Made by a program: the position numbers and the translations under genes
Part shown: one piece after another, positions 17,525 through 26,190 of the stretch
How positions within the stretch are numbered: the first letter of the stretch is position 1
Layout: every line of letters begins with the position of its first letter
Assembly: GCF_000025325.1 (NCBI RefSeq)
Contig: NC_013744.1
Span: 496,001 to 560,000, forward strand
Origin: Haloterrigena turkmenica DSM 5511
Lineage (GTDB): Archaea; Halobacteriota; Halobacteria; Halobacteriales; Natrialbaceae
Length of the DNA stretch: 64,000 bases
Direction of reading: 5' to 3'
Notes under the pieces: generated by a model
What the model saw: the letters and a program-made list of their open reading frames with translations, nothing else
The model's database searches: none
Told to the model about the DNA's origin: nothing

Positions 17525-18376
17525 ATGTTCGACCGTATCCTCGTTCCGACTGACGGAAGCGGCCCCGCCAACGCCGCCCTCGAACTGGCCAGTCGAATCG
17601 CATCGCCGACGGCGACCATTCACGTGCTATTCGTTTCGAATGACGATCACGACGCCAATTCGTCGGACGTACTCGATCGGACGGCCGAAGAAATACTCGC
17701 CGACGCTCGAGAGACCGCGATCGCTGACGTCGAGACTGTCGTTACCGAGGCGCAACGGGGCGATCCCCGGGATCGAATCCTCGAGTACACCGCCTCTTCG
17801 GGGATAGAGCTGGTCGTTATGGGGGCCCACGGACGGCGAAAAGCTGAACCTGTAGTTCTGGGACGCGTAACTGAGGGAGTCGTTCGTAACGCTTCGATCC
17901 CCGTACTCGTCGTTCGTGCGAGCGACGATATCCAGTCTCGCTACCCGTTCGACCGCATCCTCGTACCCACAGACGGGAGCGAGCACGCACGCGTCGCAGT
18001 GGAACGGGGCGTTGAAATCGCTGCCGAGACGGAAGCGGCGCTTCATCTCTTGTCAGTGGTGAACGTAACGCGTTACGGAACCGAGTCCGAAACCGATGCA
18101 CTGGTCGACCGTCTCGAAGAAAACGCGAAGCGCGACCTCGAAGCAGCGGCCGAAAGAGCGGCCGCCGATGGGGTCGACGTCCGCACAGCAGTTACCGTCG
18201 GAACAGTCTACAGAGAGATCTCCGCATACGCGGAGACCGAAGATATCGATTTGCTGATCATGGGGACGCACGGCCGAAGCAATCCCGAGCGAGAGTTGCT
18301 CGGAAGCGTCACGGAGCGCGTCCTCCGCATTGCACCGGCACCTGTACTGACTGTCCGCGCTCGAGAGATGGCGTAA
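17525..18376 (+). CDS. Tandem universal stress protein (two UspA domains)
   Basis: A 283-residue protein with two UspA domains. Domain 1 (about 1-140) starts 'MFDRILVPTDGSG' and ends 'LVVRASDD'; domain 2 (about 147-283) starts 'FDRILVPTDGSEHARVAVE'. Both keep the ATP-binding pattern G-x2-G-x9-G-(S/T): 'MGAHGRRKAEPVVLGRVT' in domain 1 and 'MGTHGRSNPERELLGSVT' in domain 2. It is cytoplasmic and probably binds ATP. ATG 17525 is chosen as the natural Usp start. It is the first of four intact Usp genes up to 27.3 kb. Confidence 0.93.
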   Translation: MFDRILVPTDGSGPANAALELASRIASPTATIHVLFVSNDDHDANSSDVLDRTAEEILADARETAIADVETVVTEAQRGDPRDRILEYTASSGIELVVMGAHGRRKAEPVVLGRVTEGVVRNASIPVLVVRASDDIQSRYPFDRILVPTDGSEHARVAVERGVEIAAETEAALHLLSVVNVTRYGTESETDALVDRLEENAKRDLEAAAERAAADGVDVRTAVTVGTVYREISAYAETEDIDLLIMGTHGRSNPERELLGSVTERVLRIAPAPVLTVRAREMA

Positions 18377-18465
18377 CGGGTTCGTCCACGGCTCCGAGTA
18401 TGGGTTTTCTCCCAGACGTTCCGTCCCGCCCCGAAGTTATTGACCGAGGAGTAGGGGCGGAACGT

Positions 18466-18678
18466 ATGACGTTCGTCGTCCCGATCGATGAATCGGAACT
18501 CGAGGAAGCCGCCCTCGTCAGGGCCGTCGAGTACGGCGTTGCACTCGACGAATAGATCGCGGCCGTCTCGTCCCGGAGCGAAAACAGTACGCATGAGAGA
18601 AGAGGTGGATCGACGAGAACGAACCGTACTCGAGGTGACGGAAAAGGCTGAGACGCCCATTGACGGATCGACGTGAGT
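18466..18678 (+). pseudogene. Decayed UspA-like gene (haloarchaeal single-domain type)
   Basis: ATG 18466 opens 'MTFVVPIDESELEEAALVRA', a good match to the N-terminus of a haloarchaeal Usp family, but TAG at 18553-18555 ends it after 29 residues. In the +1 frame the following DNA reads 'SRPGAKTVRMREEVDRRE', which resembles the next segment of such proteins. The middle and C-terminal domain are absent: the ABC permease gene begins immediately on the other strand. I read it as nonsense- and frameshift-damaged. Confidence 0.6.
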
Positions 18679-19478
18679 CACCCGGAGAGGTCGCGCCGTT
18701 CGAAGTATTCACCGCTGACGACGACGAGGACGACGACGGCGACCAGAAGAACGGAGAGATCGGACCACGAGATTTCGCCGCCGACGAGAATCGCACCGGG
18801 GTCGAAGTGTCTGGAGAACGCAATGTAACCCAGCCACTCGTAGTCGGTATCGAACGTAAACGTATCGAGCAAGAACAGACCGAAGACCGATCCGGCACCG
18901 ACGGTCTGTGCACGGCGGACGGAATCGAACGAGACGGAGGCCAAGAGTCCGACGCCGGCGCAGGCGAGCAGATAGACGACCGAATACGCGTGCACAGCGA
19001 ACAGGTAGGTGACATCGATCGACTCGTCGATGAATTCCACGCCGAGAACGACCGCAAGGAACGTGATCGCGTTCACGAGGACGACGCCGGGGACGAGCGA
19101 CAGGAACTTGCCGACCACGACTCGGGTTCGCGTCACCGGTAACGACAGCGTCAGTCCTACCGTCCCGCGTTCGACCTCCTCTGCGACCGTCGAGGCCGCA
19201 GCGTACGCGTAGTAGACCGCGAGCAGTAACACCCACCCGAACTGGTAGAGCTGGGAGACGAGGTAGCCTTCGATCGTGGTCAGCGTCGTCACGTTCCCGA
19301 CGAACGCACGCGTCGCTTCGGGCGGCAGCGACTCGAGATACGCATCGAGATCGGCGCCGGTTTCCTGAATCGACGGAAAGAGTGCGACGGTGAGGACGAT
19401 CAGCGCGACCATCGCACCGGCGAGTAACAGGGAACCCCGAAGTCGGCGACCGGCTTCGAACGAGGTGATCTCGAGCAT
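18678..19478 (-). CDS. ABC-2 type transporter permease
   Basis: A 266-residue permease with six predicted transmembrane segments. It has a first helix at about 15-35 after 'FEAGRRLRGSL', a large extracytoplasmic loop with 'YLESLPPEATRAFVG', and the cytoplasmic 'VERGTVGLTLSLPVTRTRVVVGK' region typical of ABC-2 (NatB/CcmB-like) permeases. Its ATPase partner is very likely the gene at 20872-21816, separated by the oppositely oriented CARDB gene. TATAAGG at 19517-19523 (minus strand) may drive it. Substrate unknown. Confidence 0.88.
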   Translation of the reverse strand: MLEITSFEAGRRLRGSLLLAGAMVALIVLTVALFPSIQETGADLDAYLESLPPEATRAFVGNVTTLTTIEGYLVSQLYQFGWVLLLAVYYAYAAASTVAEEVERGTVGLTLSLPVTRTRVVVGKFLSLVPGVVLVNAITFLAVVLGVEFIDESIDVTYLFAVHAYSVVYLLACAGVGLLASVSFDSVRRAQTVGAGSVFGLFLLDTFTFDTDYEWLGYIAFSRHFDPGAILVGGEISWSDLSVLLVAVVVLVVVSGEYFERRDLSG

Positions 19479-19555
19479 CGGATATCAGGGGTCCTGTCTC
19501 CCGACGGGAGCCAGAACCTTATACGTGAAGCGCATCCGCTCAAGGTAACGAGCAC

Positions 19556-20833
19556 TTGTCACGACAACGGTCCGGTAATCGGCGCTTCAATGACGGGAAC
19601 GAGCCGGACTATTTATCCGCGGATCGACCGTTTCACGGTGGACATGGGCGGCCGAGAGGCGACCTCGAATCGACGGCGTCGAGCAGCCGTACGGTGGGCG
19701 TCCTCTCGGTCGTCGTCGCCCTCGCGCTCGGACCCGTCGCGGCGACGGCCCCGGTCAAAACGGGGCCGGCCACGCCGCTACAGAACGAGTCGCGCAACGA
19801 TACGGACGCGAACGGATCGATCGACGATCCGAGTGCCGACGAGAGCGCGCCGCCCGCCGATACGGCCGGAGACGAGTCCACGCCGCGGTCGCCCGTCGAG
19901 AACGACATGTCCGCACCCGAACCGCCGCTTGCCGTACCGACGACTGATCCACAGATCGTCCAGGCGGCCGACGGGAACGTCACCGTCGCCGTCGCGGAGA
20001 ATCAGTCGGTTCGTGCGGGCGAAACGACGCCGGTCACGCTCGAGGTGACAAACGACGGCGATCGACAGGCGACCGACGTCGTCGTGACGGTGCGAGCGGT
20101 CGACGGCGCCGTGACGTTCGGGCCGCCCGACGCACCGCAACCGACGCGGTCAGTCGTCGTCGATGACATCTGGCCCGGCGACACCGAGACCGTAGCCGTC
20201 GACGTCGTGGTCTCGGACGTCGATCCGGAGACGTATCCGCTGTTCGCGTCCGTTCAGTATCAAATCGACACCGAAGGCCCGGCCGACGACGAATTTCGAC
20301 TGAACGAAACCGACGAGACGAACGACACCCGAATCGACGGCGATGGCGACGAAGAGACGGTCGTCCGGACCGACGGTCCGACGCTGCTCGAGCTCCCGGT
20401 CGACGGGTCCCGAGCGTTCGACGTGACGCCCGTCCGCGACGAGCTCCCAGTCGACGGAGCGGGCGTCTACGAGGTCCGAATCACGAACGATGGGGATGAC
20501 CCGGTGACCGGCGTCGTCGCCGCGATCGAGGTCGGGCCGCCGCTGACGAGCGAGTCGCCGACGGCGTACGTCGGCGCGCTCGAGCCGGGAGAGTCGGAGA
20601 CAGTGCGGTTCGCTCTCGAGTCGTCCTCGGACGCGGTCGAAACGACGACCAGCGTCGCGCTCGCGCTCTCGTACGACGCGGGCTCCGGGAATCGAGCGAG
20701 CGCGAATCCCGTTCAGGTTCCGGTTTCGATCGCCGAAACGGACGAGGACACCGATGTCGATTCAGTCGCACCGTTCGTCGCCGTCGCGGTCGTGTTCGCG
20801 CTGGCGGCGATCTGGTGGTTCCGGAGGCGTTGA
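19556..20833 (+). CDS. CARDB/COG1361-type surface protein with C-terminal membrane anchor
   Basis: A 425-residue exported acidic protein. A signal-like hydrophobic run lies at about 47-65, then a disordered Asp/Glu/Thr-rich linker and two or three beta-sandwich repeats of CARDB/NEW3 type ('RAGETTPVTLEVTNDGD' near 150; 'GAGVYEVRITNDGDDPVTGV' near 300). The last helix 'FVAVAVVFALAAIWWFRRR' anchors the C-terminus. The start is uncertain: TTG 19556 is the longest frame, and GTG 19694 would start just before the signal helix. It sits between the ABC permease and ATPase but on the other strand, so it may be a surface partner of that transporter. Confidence 0.75.
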   Translation: MSRQRSGNRRFNDGNEPDYLSADRPFHGGHGRPRGDLESTASSSRTVGVLSVVVALALGPVAATAPVKTGPATPLQNESRNDTDANGSIDDPSADESAPPADTAGDESTPRSPVENDMSAPEPPLAVPTTDPQIVQAADGNVTVAVAENQSVRAGETTPVTLEVTNDGDRQATDVVVTVRAVDGAVTFGPPDAPQPTRSVVVDDIWPGDTETVAVDVVVSDVDPETYPLFASVQYQIDTEGPADDEFRLNETDETNDTRIDGDGDEETVVRTDGPTLLELPVDGSRAFDVTPVRDELPVDGAGVYEVRITNDGDDPVTGVVAAIEVGPPLTSESPTAYVGALEPGESETVRFALESSSDAVETTTSVALALSYDAGSGNRASANPVQVPVSIAETDEDTDVDSVAPFVAVAVVFALAAIWWFRRR

Positions 20834-20871
20834 GAGCCTGAGCGGCGACGGCGTGCGCTTGCGTGCTCGAG

Positions 20872-21816
20872 TTAGGGTGTCGCGCCGTTCCCGCTCGCTG
20901 GCGAATCGGGGTTCTCGTCCGTTCCTCCGTAAAAGTGCATGAACACGTCCTCGATGGACGCCTCGCGAACCTCGAGTTCGAGGACGGTGTACTCGCTCAG
21001 GCGCTCGATGAGAGCGTCGAACTCCCGTGCGAGGACGAGCCGGTACCTGCCGTCGCCGTCCCGCCGGTCGACGCGCGCGACCCCCGGGAACTCGAGGGCC
21101 GCTGGCGGCGGCTCCTCGGCCAATCGAACGGTCGCGACCGTACCGCCTTCCGCGAGGATGTTCTCGACGGTGTCGAGTTCGATCAGCCGGCCGTTCCGAA
21201 TGATCCCGACGCGGTCGCAGACGCGCCGGACCTCGCTCAGGATGTGCGAGGAGAAGAAACTCGTTCGGCCCGCGTCCCGTCGCTCCTCGAGCAGTTCGTA
21301 GAACTCGTTCTGGACGAGCGGGTCGAGTCCCGACGTCGGCTCGTCCATGATCGCCAGGTCGGGTTCGTGCATGAACGCCGCGACGATGGCGAGTTTCTGC
21401 CTGTTGCCGCTCGAGTAGGCCTTCACGGTCCGATCGAGCGGAACCGGAAAGCGCTCGAGGAGTTCCTCGCGTCGCTCGTCGCCGCGCAGCCGCCCGAAGT
21501 GGTCGAGCACCGCCGCGCCCGTCACGCGATCGTAGAAGGTGACGTCGCTCGGGAGGTAGCCGAGGCGCCGCTTCGCGTCGCGTAGTTCCGTTCGGTCCGT
21601 CACGTCCCGACCCAGCAGCGACGCCGTTCCGTCGGTCGGCTTCAACAGTCCGAGGAGAACGCGGATGGCCGTCGACTTGCCCGCGCCGTTCGGGCCGAGG
21701 AAGCCAAAGATCTCGCCCCGGTCGACGGCGAACGTGAGGTCCTCGACGCCCCGAATGTCGCCGTAGTACTTCGTCAGGGACTCGAGTTCGATCGGCTGTG
21801 ACTCGATGCTGCGCAC
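20872..21816 (-). CDS. ABC transporter ATP-binding protein
   Basis: A 314-residue ATPase of the ABC-2/drug-export type. Walker A 'GPNGAGKST' is at residues 41-49, the signature 'AYSSGNRQKLAI' at about 142, Walker B 'LAIMDEPTSGLD' follows, and a C-terminal regulatory domain ends 'EVREASIEDVFMHFYGG'. The signature loop is SSGNRQ rather than LSGGQ. GTG 21816 is the start: it gives the normal family length and has TATA (CTTATAC) 25-31 nt upstream. A longer frame to 22044 wrongly fuses a decayed Usp to the N-terminus. Its partner permease is probably 18678-19478. Confidence 0.9.
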   Translation of the reverse strand: MRSIESQPIELESLTKYYGDIRGVEDLTFAVDRGEIFGFLGPNGAGKSTAIRVLLGLLKPTDGTASLLGRDVTDRTELRDAKRRLGYLPSDVTFYDRVTGAAVLDHFGRLRGDERREELLERFPVPLDRTVKAYSSGNRQKLAIVAAFMHEPDLAIMDEPTSGLDPLVQNEFYELLEERRDAGRTSFFSSHILSEVRRVCDRVGIIRNGRLIELDTVENILAEGGTVATVRLAEEPPPAALEFPGVARVDRRDGDGRYRLVLAREFDALIERLSEYTVLELEVREASIEDVFMHFYGGTDENPDSPASGNGATP

Positions 21817-21840
21817 GCGCCGACCGACGACGCCTCGAGC

Positions 21841-21847
21841 CTTATAC
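21841..21847 (-). promoter_or_regulatory. TATA box of the ABC ATPase gene
   Basis: GTATAAG on the minus strand lies 25-31 nt upstream of the GTG start at 21816, giving a leaderless transcript. It is inside the decayed Usp copy. Confidence 0.5.
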
Positions 21848-21849
21848 GG

Positions 21850-22032
21850 TCGTCTTCGATCGTCTCCGGATGGACGCTGTCGCTGTCGTATCCGATTCGC
21901 GTTTCGATCACGTAGAGCGTGCAGCGTCGCATCGTACGTCGCCGCGAGGTCGATCGCGTGGGTCGTCGCCGCGCGTGCACACTCGCTCCCGTCGGTCGCG
22001 AGAAGGACGTTCGAGTATATCTGTGAGTACAC
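21850..22032 (-). pseudogene. Decayed UspA remnant upstream of the ABC ATPase
   Basis: On the minus strand the codons from about 22026 read 'YSNVLLATDGSECARAATTH' and then 'DATLHA', an evident Usp N-terminus. The expected initiator Met is ATA (Ile) at this position. After 'DATLHA' a frameshift is needed to continue as 'LYVIETRIGYDSDS'. The rest of the domain, including the ATP-binding GxxG loop, is missing. The remnant now holds the TATA box of the ABC ATPase gene. Confidence 0.7.
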
Positions 22033-22170
22033 GTCGCATTGCATCCCTTATGATTTCGAGGGGCCGAAGACGCGACTGAGGGAGCGACGACCGCCTGTCT
22101 ATCGTAATTTCCGTGGTGGAGACAGTCGACGGACCCGGTGATTATTGATCCCGTCGACGAACGACGCGGT

Positions 22171-22572
22171 ATGTACGACCGTATTCTCGTCCCGACCGAC
22201 GGACGCGAGAGTACCGAGCGGGCGATCGACGAAGCGATCGACCTCGCCATCGAGCACGATGCGACGCTCCACACGCTGTACGTGATCAATTCGGCCGCAA
22301 TCGCCCCCGGTATCGAGTTCGGCGATCTCGAGAAAATCGGTCGACAGGCGGTCGATTACGTCCGCGATCGCGCGACGAGTGCCGGAGTCGGACGCGTCGA
22401 CAGTGAGGTCACGCACGGCCTTCGTCACCGCGCGATTCTACAGTACGCCGACGATCACGATATCGATCTCATCGTTATCGGTCGGCATCGAGAACTGGAC
22501 CACCTCGTTCGCGGCAGCGTGTCGAAGCGCGTTTCCGAGCAGGCGTCGGTCCCAGTGCTAATCGTCGAGTGA
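22171..22572 (+). CDS. Universal stress protein, single UspA domain
   Basis: A 133-residue UspA protein, the normal single-domain size. It starts 'MYDRILVPTDGRESTERAID' and ends 'SVPVLIVE'. The nucleotide loop is 'VIGRHRELDHLVRGSVSKRV' (about 108-127), a variant of GxHGR...GSV in which the first motif is GRHRE, so ATP binding may be altered. ATG 22171 is chosen as the conserved Usp start; an AT-rich element at about 22138-22148 fits a leaderless promoter. Confidence 0.9.
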   Translation: MYDRILVPTDGRESTERAIDEAIDLAIEHDATLHTLYVINSAAIAPGIEFGDLEKIGRQAVDYVRDRATSAGVGRVDSEVTHGLRHRAILQYADDHDIDLIVIGRHRELDHLVRGSVSKRVSEQASVPVLIVE

Positions 22573-23217
22573 ACAAGTACCTGGGGTGATCGAGTGTAGT
22601 CAAGCGAATGCAGCTATCCGGCCCGAAACTCACGAGACTCGTCTTCGATGCGATCTCAGGAAGTGATAGAATAGCATCGTAATACGGGTAATTGCACGAT
22701 TCCGTCGATGAGATCCAGCAGAAGTAATTGCACCCCGTCAAGCAGCCAGACAATGGACCACCGTAATGTATGTCATGCCAACGAAATGTAAGACAGGTTT
22801 CCAGAATATTGTGAAAAGACTACGGACCCTACGAATAGCCCGCTCCCAGTAACAGAAGTGTTTATCTCCCAATTGAAGTTCGATGTACACGTGCAACACG
22901 CTCGTGGCAGTCCCGAGAACGACGAGAAGAACGCACGACGGTGCGCCCACTCTATCTGCCGCTGGATCGGCCGTCCCGGACTGAACTCCAGGTCGCTCAT
23001 CACGCTCGGTGTTTCGTCACACAGTTCAAAGATGGGCAGACCACCCCAGGTACGGCGACGGTCTGCCGTCCAATTGGGTTTTGACCTACGAGTGGAACTG
23101 ACCGGCTCGCCGCAGGCACTGCTGTCGCCCGCTGCAGTCCGTTCGCACTCGAGTGCCGTGTGGAACTGCGACTATAGTCAATCGAAACTATCAGATAATC
23201 CAAAATAATCTCTCTGT
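22573..23217. other. Intergenic region with weak coding-like decay
   Basis: Some 645 bases without a supported gene. On the minus strand a frame running from about 23170 to 22930 reads acceptable protein ('RTWGGLPIFELCDETPSVM', 'EFSPGRPIQRQIEWAHRRAFF') and then needs a frameshift to go on as a hydrophobic segment ('VLLVVLGTATSVLHVYIELQ'). I do not recognise a family. It may be one broken gene with a single membrane helix. Confidence 0.35.
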
Positions 23218-23694
23218 TCACATTCCGTCCGGTTCGAGACTAGGTGGCAGTCCTTGGTGTTTAATTCCCGTCTGTTCGTCGATTTGGAACTCATAGACTC
23301 TCACGTCTCCCGACAGGGTAGCCGATTCGAAAACGGCAGGCCGCCAGGCGGCATGTGAAATCTCGTCGAGTGCATCCCACTCGGTTTCTGGGATGGCAGA
23401 AAGTTGACCAGTCAAAAGGACGCTTTGCCAATTGTACGGCGTATCCACCTTGTACACGAGGAATCTCGCGGTGTCGGTTGCCTCGCTTAACGTTCCCTTC
23501 CGGCTGTTCGAGCCGAGGAGATACGTGAAATAGAGCCGGTCGTGCCCGTTGTACCCATAGGATATGGGAAGCAAATATGGGCCGTCTTCCGCTGGAAGCC
23601 CGAGCACGCCAGTCTTCTGACTCGAAAGGAACCCCTCGATTTCGTTTTCGTCCATTTTCACCAATCCATACTCCTGCAGTTCGTCGATGGACAT
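23218..23694 (-). CDS. PPOX-family flavin-binding protein
   Basis: A complete 158-residue pyridoxamine-5'-phosphate-oxidase-like protein. It begins 'MSIDELQEYGLVKMDENEIE', has the core 'GVLGLPAEDGPYLLPISYGY' at about 29-48, 'RLYFTYLLGSNSRK', then 'NWQSVLLTGQL', and ends with the strand 'VYEFQIDEQTGIKHQGLPP'. This is the typical haloarchaeal subfamily; FMN or F420 binding is expected and the substrate is unknown. It is the reference copy for the partial gene at 1-306, the remnant at 24361-24511 and the more distant 35783-36226. Confidence 0.88.
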   Translation of the reverse strand: MSIDELQEYGLVKMDENEIEGFLSSQKTGVLGLPAEDGPYLLPISYGYNGHDRLYFTYLLGSNSRKGTLSEATDTARFLVYKVDTPYNWQSVLLTGQLSAIPETEWDALDEISHAAWRPAVFESATLSGDVRVYEFQIDEQTGIKHQGLPPSLEPDGM

Positions 23695-23809
23695 AGGTGG
23701 TCTATCGACGACGGCAACGAAAACCCCCCTCCTACTGATAGTCAGACGGATAATTCCGGGCGAAGTTACTGTCTTCTTATTGAGCCTCTAATCGGATACA
23801 ACCATGTAT

Positions 23810-24472
23810 TCATGCTTCTCGCGAATCGTCGATGAGCACGACGGCCTGCCCCTCGATTACGCGTTCGCCCTTCGAATCGACGACGTCGGTCGTAAGCTGA
23901 TACTTGTCTCGGCCGATATCTTCGATAATCTCACAGATCGCGGTCACTCGGTCGCCGATTTCGACCGGTGAGAGGAAGGTAAGATTCTCCGACACGTAGA
24001 TCGTCACCCCGGGAAAGCGAGCCAATGCGGCGCTGATCACTCCGCCGACGAGCGTCCCGTGGACGATCCGGCGACCGAACCGAGTGGCGCGCGCGTACTC
24101 GTCGTCAAGATGAAGGCGGTTCGTGTCTCCGCTGGCCATAGCGAACGCCCGAACATCGCGTTCGGTGAGCGCCTTCGTGAACTCGACGCAATCGCCGACA
24201 GTAATGCGGCTGTCGGAGAGACCGATAGCGTCAGCTTCCCAGTCGGATAACTCGTAGGCGGTTTCAGAGGGGATGCGTCTCCGGATGCTGTCGGGCCGAG
24301 TATAGTCAAATTCGTAGCGTCGGAAGATCTGGGGAACGTATCGAACGATATCGTTCGAACTGACGGAGCTCCTCAAGGGCGTGTGGCGGCCGGACGTCCT
24401 CGCGTCGGCGGACCTGTCGGGGGTCTCGCGGTCTACGAATTCCGGATCGACGACCGCAGAGGGATCACGCAC
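23810..24472 (-). CDS. MaoC-like (R)-hydratase
   Basis: A hot-dog-fold MaoC dehydratase, about 145 residues of domain. The hydratase-2 motif is 'FAMASGDTNRLHLDDEYA', with the catalytic Asp and His present but the usual Pro after Asn replaced by Arg, and 'FGRRIVHGTLVGG' follows. Relatives hydrate trans-enoyl-CoA, as in PHA synthesis or beta-oxidation. The N-terminal ~50 residues of this frame are doubtful because they run over the PPOX remnant on the other strand. An in-frame TTG at about 24375 could be the true start. No PHA genes are nearby. Confidence 0.75.
   Translation of the reverse strand: MRDPSAVVDPEFVDRETPDRSADARTSGRHTPLRSSVSSNDIVRYVPQIFRRYEFDYTRPDSIRRRIPSETAYELSDWEADAIGLSDSRITVGDCVEFTKALTERDVRAFAMASGDTNRLHLDDEYARATRFGRRIVHGTLVGGVISAALARFPGVTIYVSENLTFLSPVEIGDRVTAICEIIEDIGRDKYQLTTDVVDSKGERVIEGQAVVLIDDSREA
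24341..24358. repeat. 18-bp perfect palindrome
   Basis: TCGAACGATATCGTTCGA is its own reverse complement. It lies at the 5' end of the MaoC gene, next to the PPOX remnant. It could be an operator for MaoC if that gene starts further in, or just a chance CG-rich palindrome. Confidence 0.45.
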
Positions 24473-24511
24473 CGGGGACTGCCGCCCGCCCTCGAAACAG
24501 AGGACGAGTAG
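24361..24511 (+). pseudogene. C-terminal remnant of a PPOX-family gene
   Basis: On the plus strand 'ELLKGVWRPDVLASADLSG' corresponds to 'WRPAVFESATLSG' of the intact paralogue at 23218-23694. After a one-base frameshift the text continues 'LAVYEFRIDDRRGITHRGLP' and ends 'PALETEDE' at TAG 24509-24511, matching the paralogue's last 25 residues. The break is in a run of five G; six would restore the frame. The first two-thirds of the gene are missing. Confidence 0.75.
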
Positions 24512-24547
24512 CGACGTTCGAACGGCCGTCGTGGGTGAGAACCACGG

Positions 24548-25435
24548 TCACCTGACGACCGTTACCGGTGCAGACGACCGCCGGACGATCTGCTCCGCGA
24601 CGCTTCCGAGCAGGATACGCGTTCCGCCGTCGTGGCTGTGACTGCCGACGAGAACGTGGTCGGCCTCGATCCGGTCGGCGTACTTGAGGATGACGCGCGA
24701 GGGGGGTCCGGTCTCAGTCGTCGATCGGAGATCCGCATCGCTATCGCCCGCGATCGAGTCCGCAATCCCCAGAACGCGGTCCGCGTTCCGGTCTGCTCGT
24801 TCGTGCCACGTACGGACTGCATTGTACCACTCCTCGAAATCCGGGTAGTCGCCGCTGCGTACGCCCACGTGGTCGAGATCGTCCACGAACGGATACCGTA
24901 CGTAGAGCACGTACACCGTCGCCTCCGGAAACGCGTCAATCGCATGTTGTAACGCGTTACACGCCGGAGATGATCCGTCGAAGGGAACGAGCACCGTTTC
25001 CAGGGACGCGTTCCGTCCGTCGTCGACCGCCGATCGAAGGACGGTGACCGGAGCCCGCGTCCGGCGAACGAGCGTTTCAGGCACGTTTCCGAGCGAATCA
25101 TCTGCCATATCCGCTCGATAGGATCCGTCTATCACGATCCGATCGATCGTATACAGATCGACGTGTCGCAGAATCGCGTGAATCGCGTGCCCGTAGACGA
25201 ATTCTGACGAGATCGTCGTCGAGCGGTCGTCTGCTACGGCGGGTACGGTTTCGAGGACATCCTGTGCCCGTTCGTATCGCTCCCGTGCCTGTTTCTCTGA
25301 GTCTGGAATCGTCGCGAACGGATCGAGGATGTGGAGTGCGGTAATCGTCTCGCCATCAAAGACGTCCGCTGCGTATCGCAGTGCTGACTGCGAGTGCTGC
25401 GATCCGTCGTACGGAACGAGAATGGAGTGACCCAT
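24548..25435 (-). CDS. Tandem universal stress protein
   Basis: A 295-residue protein with two Usp domains. Domain 1 ('MGHSILVPYDGSQHSQSALR') is about 1-140 and has a degenerate nucleotide loop ('IDGSYRADMADDSLGNVPET'). Domain 2 (about 145-295) starts 'LETVLVPFDGSSPACNALQ' and keeps 'VGSHSHDGGTRILLGSVAEQ'. It ends 'APVTVVR'. The asymmetry suggests that only the second domain binds nucleotide. It is monocistronic, on the opposite strand to the other Usp genes. Confidence 0.9.
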   Translation of the reverse strand: MGHSILVPYDGSQHSQSALRYAADVFDGETITALHILDPFATIPDSEKQARERYERAQDVLETVPAVADDRSTTISSEFVYGHAIHAILRHVDLYTIDRIVIDGSYRADMADDSLGNVPETLVRRTRAPVTVLRSAVDDGRNASLETVLVPFDGSSPACNALQHAIDAFPEATVYVLYVRYPFVDDLDHVGVRSGDYPDFEEWYNAVRTWHERADRNADRVLGIADSIAGDSDADLRSTTETGPPSRVILKYADRIEADHVLVGSHSHDGGTRILLGSVAEQIVRRSSAPVTVVR

Positions 25436-26190
25436 ACCCGAAGACTCTACGGACAGCGCAAAAATAACGTGGGCAGGAATCAGTGGTACATCACCAATCG
25501 GTCGTCACCTCGACACGAGACGACTATTATCGTCTTCATGCCGTTATTGTTCAGTCCGAGTCGCAATTACTCCCTCTCGAAGGGTGTTTTCACGACCGTA
25601 CCGGTCGCTCCAATATCCGGACGACGCTTCCGAGCAACCGCTAGTACTCGCCGGACCGGTTAGTCGATCGTTCAGTCGATGCCCAGACTCATGTCGGTTT
25701 GAATGACAGTCGATCGTACATAGCCGGGTCGTCACCATCATCGTACACTTCTTTAGCGGACGAAATGATAAATATCTCCTTCGTGATCGAATGAATACAA
25801 TCGAACCCGGCAACTCGAGAAGTGGGCCTGGTCATCACGAAATGGTAAACTGGCGTTCGAGTATGAGTCGTTTATTCTTCATAGTAATATTATATTGTCG
25901 CATCGCTTATCAGGTAATGATAGGATTCTACTGGAGAGTCATTACGTACGTACAGTTGTAATATTTGAAATCAGAAACCGACATATGACGGGGCCGACGG
26001 GTCTGGTCTGAAACGGTCGAATAGAAAACACTTACACGTAATATCGAGTGAGTGTGCCGGTTCGCGATTGAGTCGATTAAAGGGCGACACCCGTGTTTGA
26101 CCGCGACGAAAGTCGGATTCGGCTTAGAACTCGCCGACCGTCACGTAGCTGTCCTCACGATTAACCCACGGGGAACCGAAGTCCTCGTCG
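25436..26190. other. AT-rich gene-free region with Usp and unidentified remnants
   Basis: About 755 bases without an intact gene. On the minus strand 25591-25642 reads 'RLLGSVVRILERPVRS' then stop, like a shortened Usp C-terminus. Also on the minus strand, about 26127-26195 reads 'VGGIDEDFGSPWVNREDSYV' followed by 'TVGEF' and TAA, a coding-like protein end I cannot assign. The stretch 25840-26060 is markedly AT-rich. Confidence 0.4.

Noticed and set aside
20872-22044. 390-residue Usp-ABC ATPase fusion
   Set aside because: The Usp part is a relic in frame by chance; GTG 21816 with its TATA gives the normal ATPase length.
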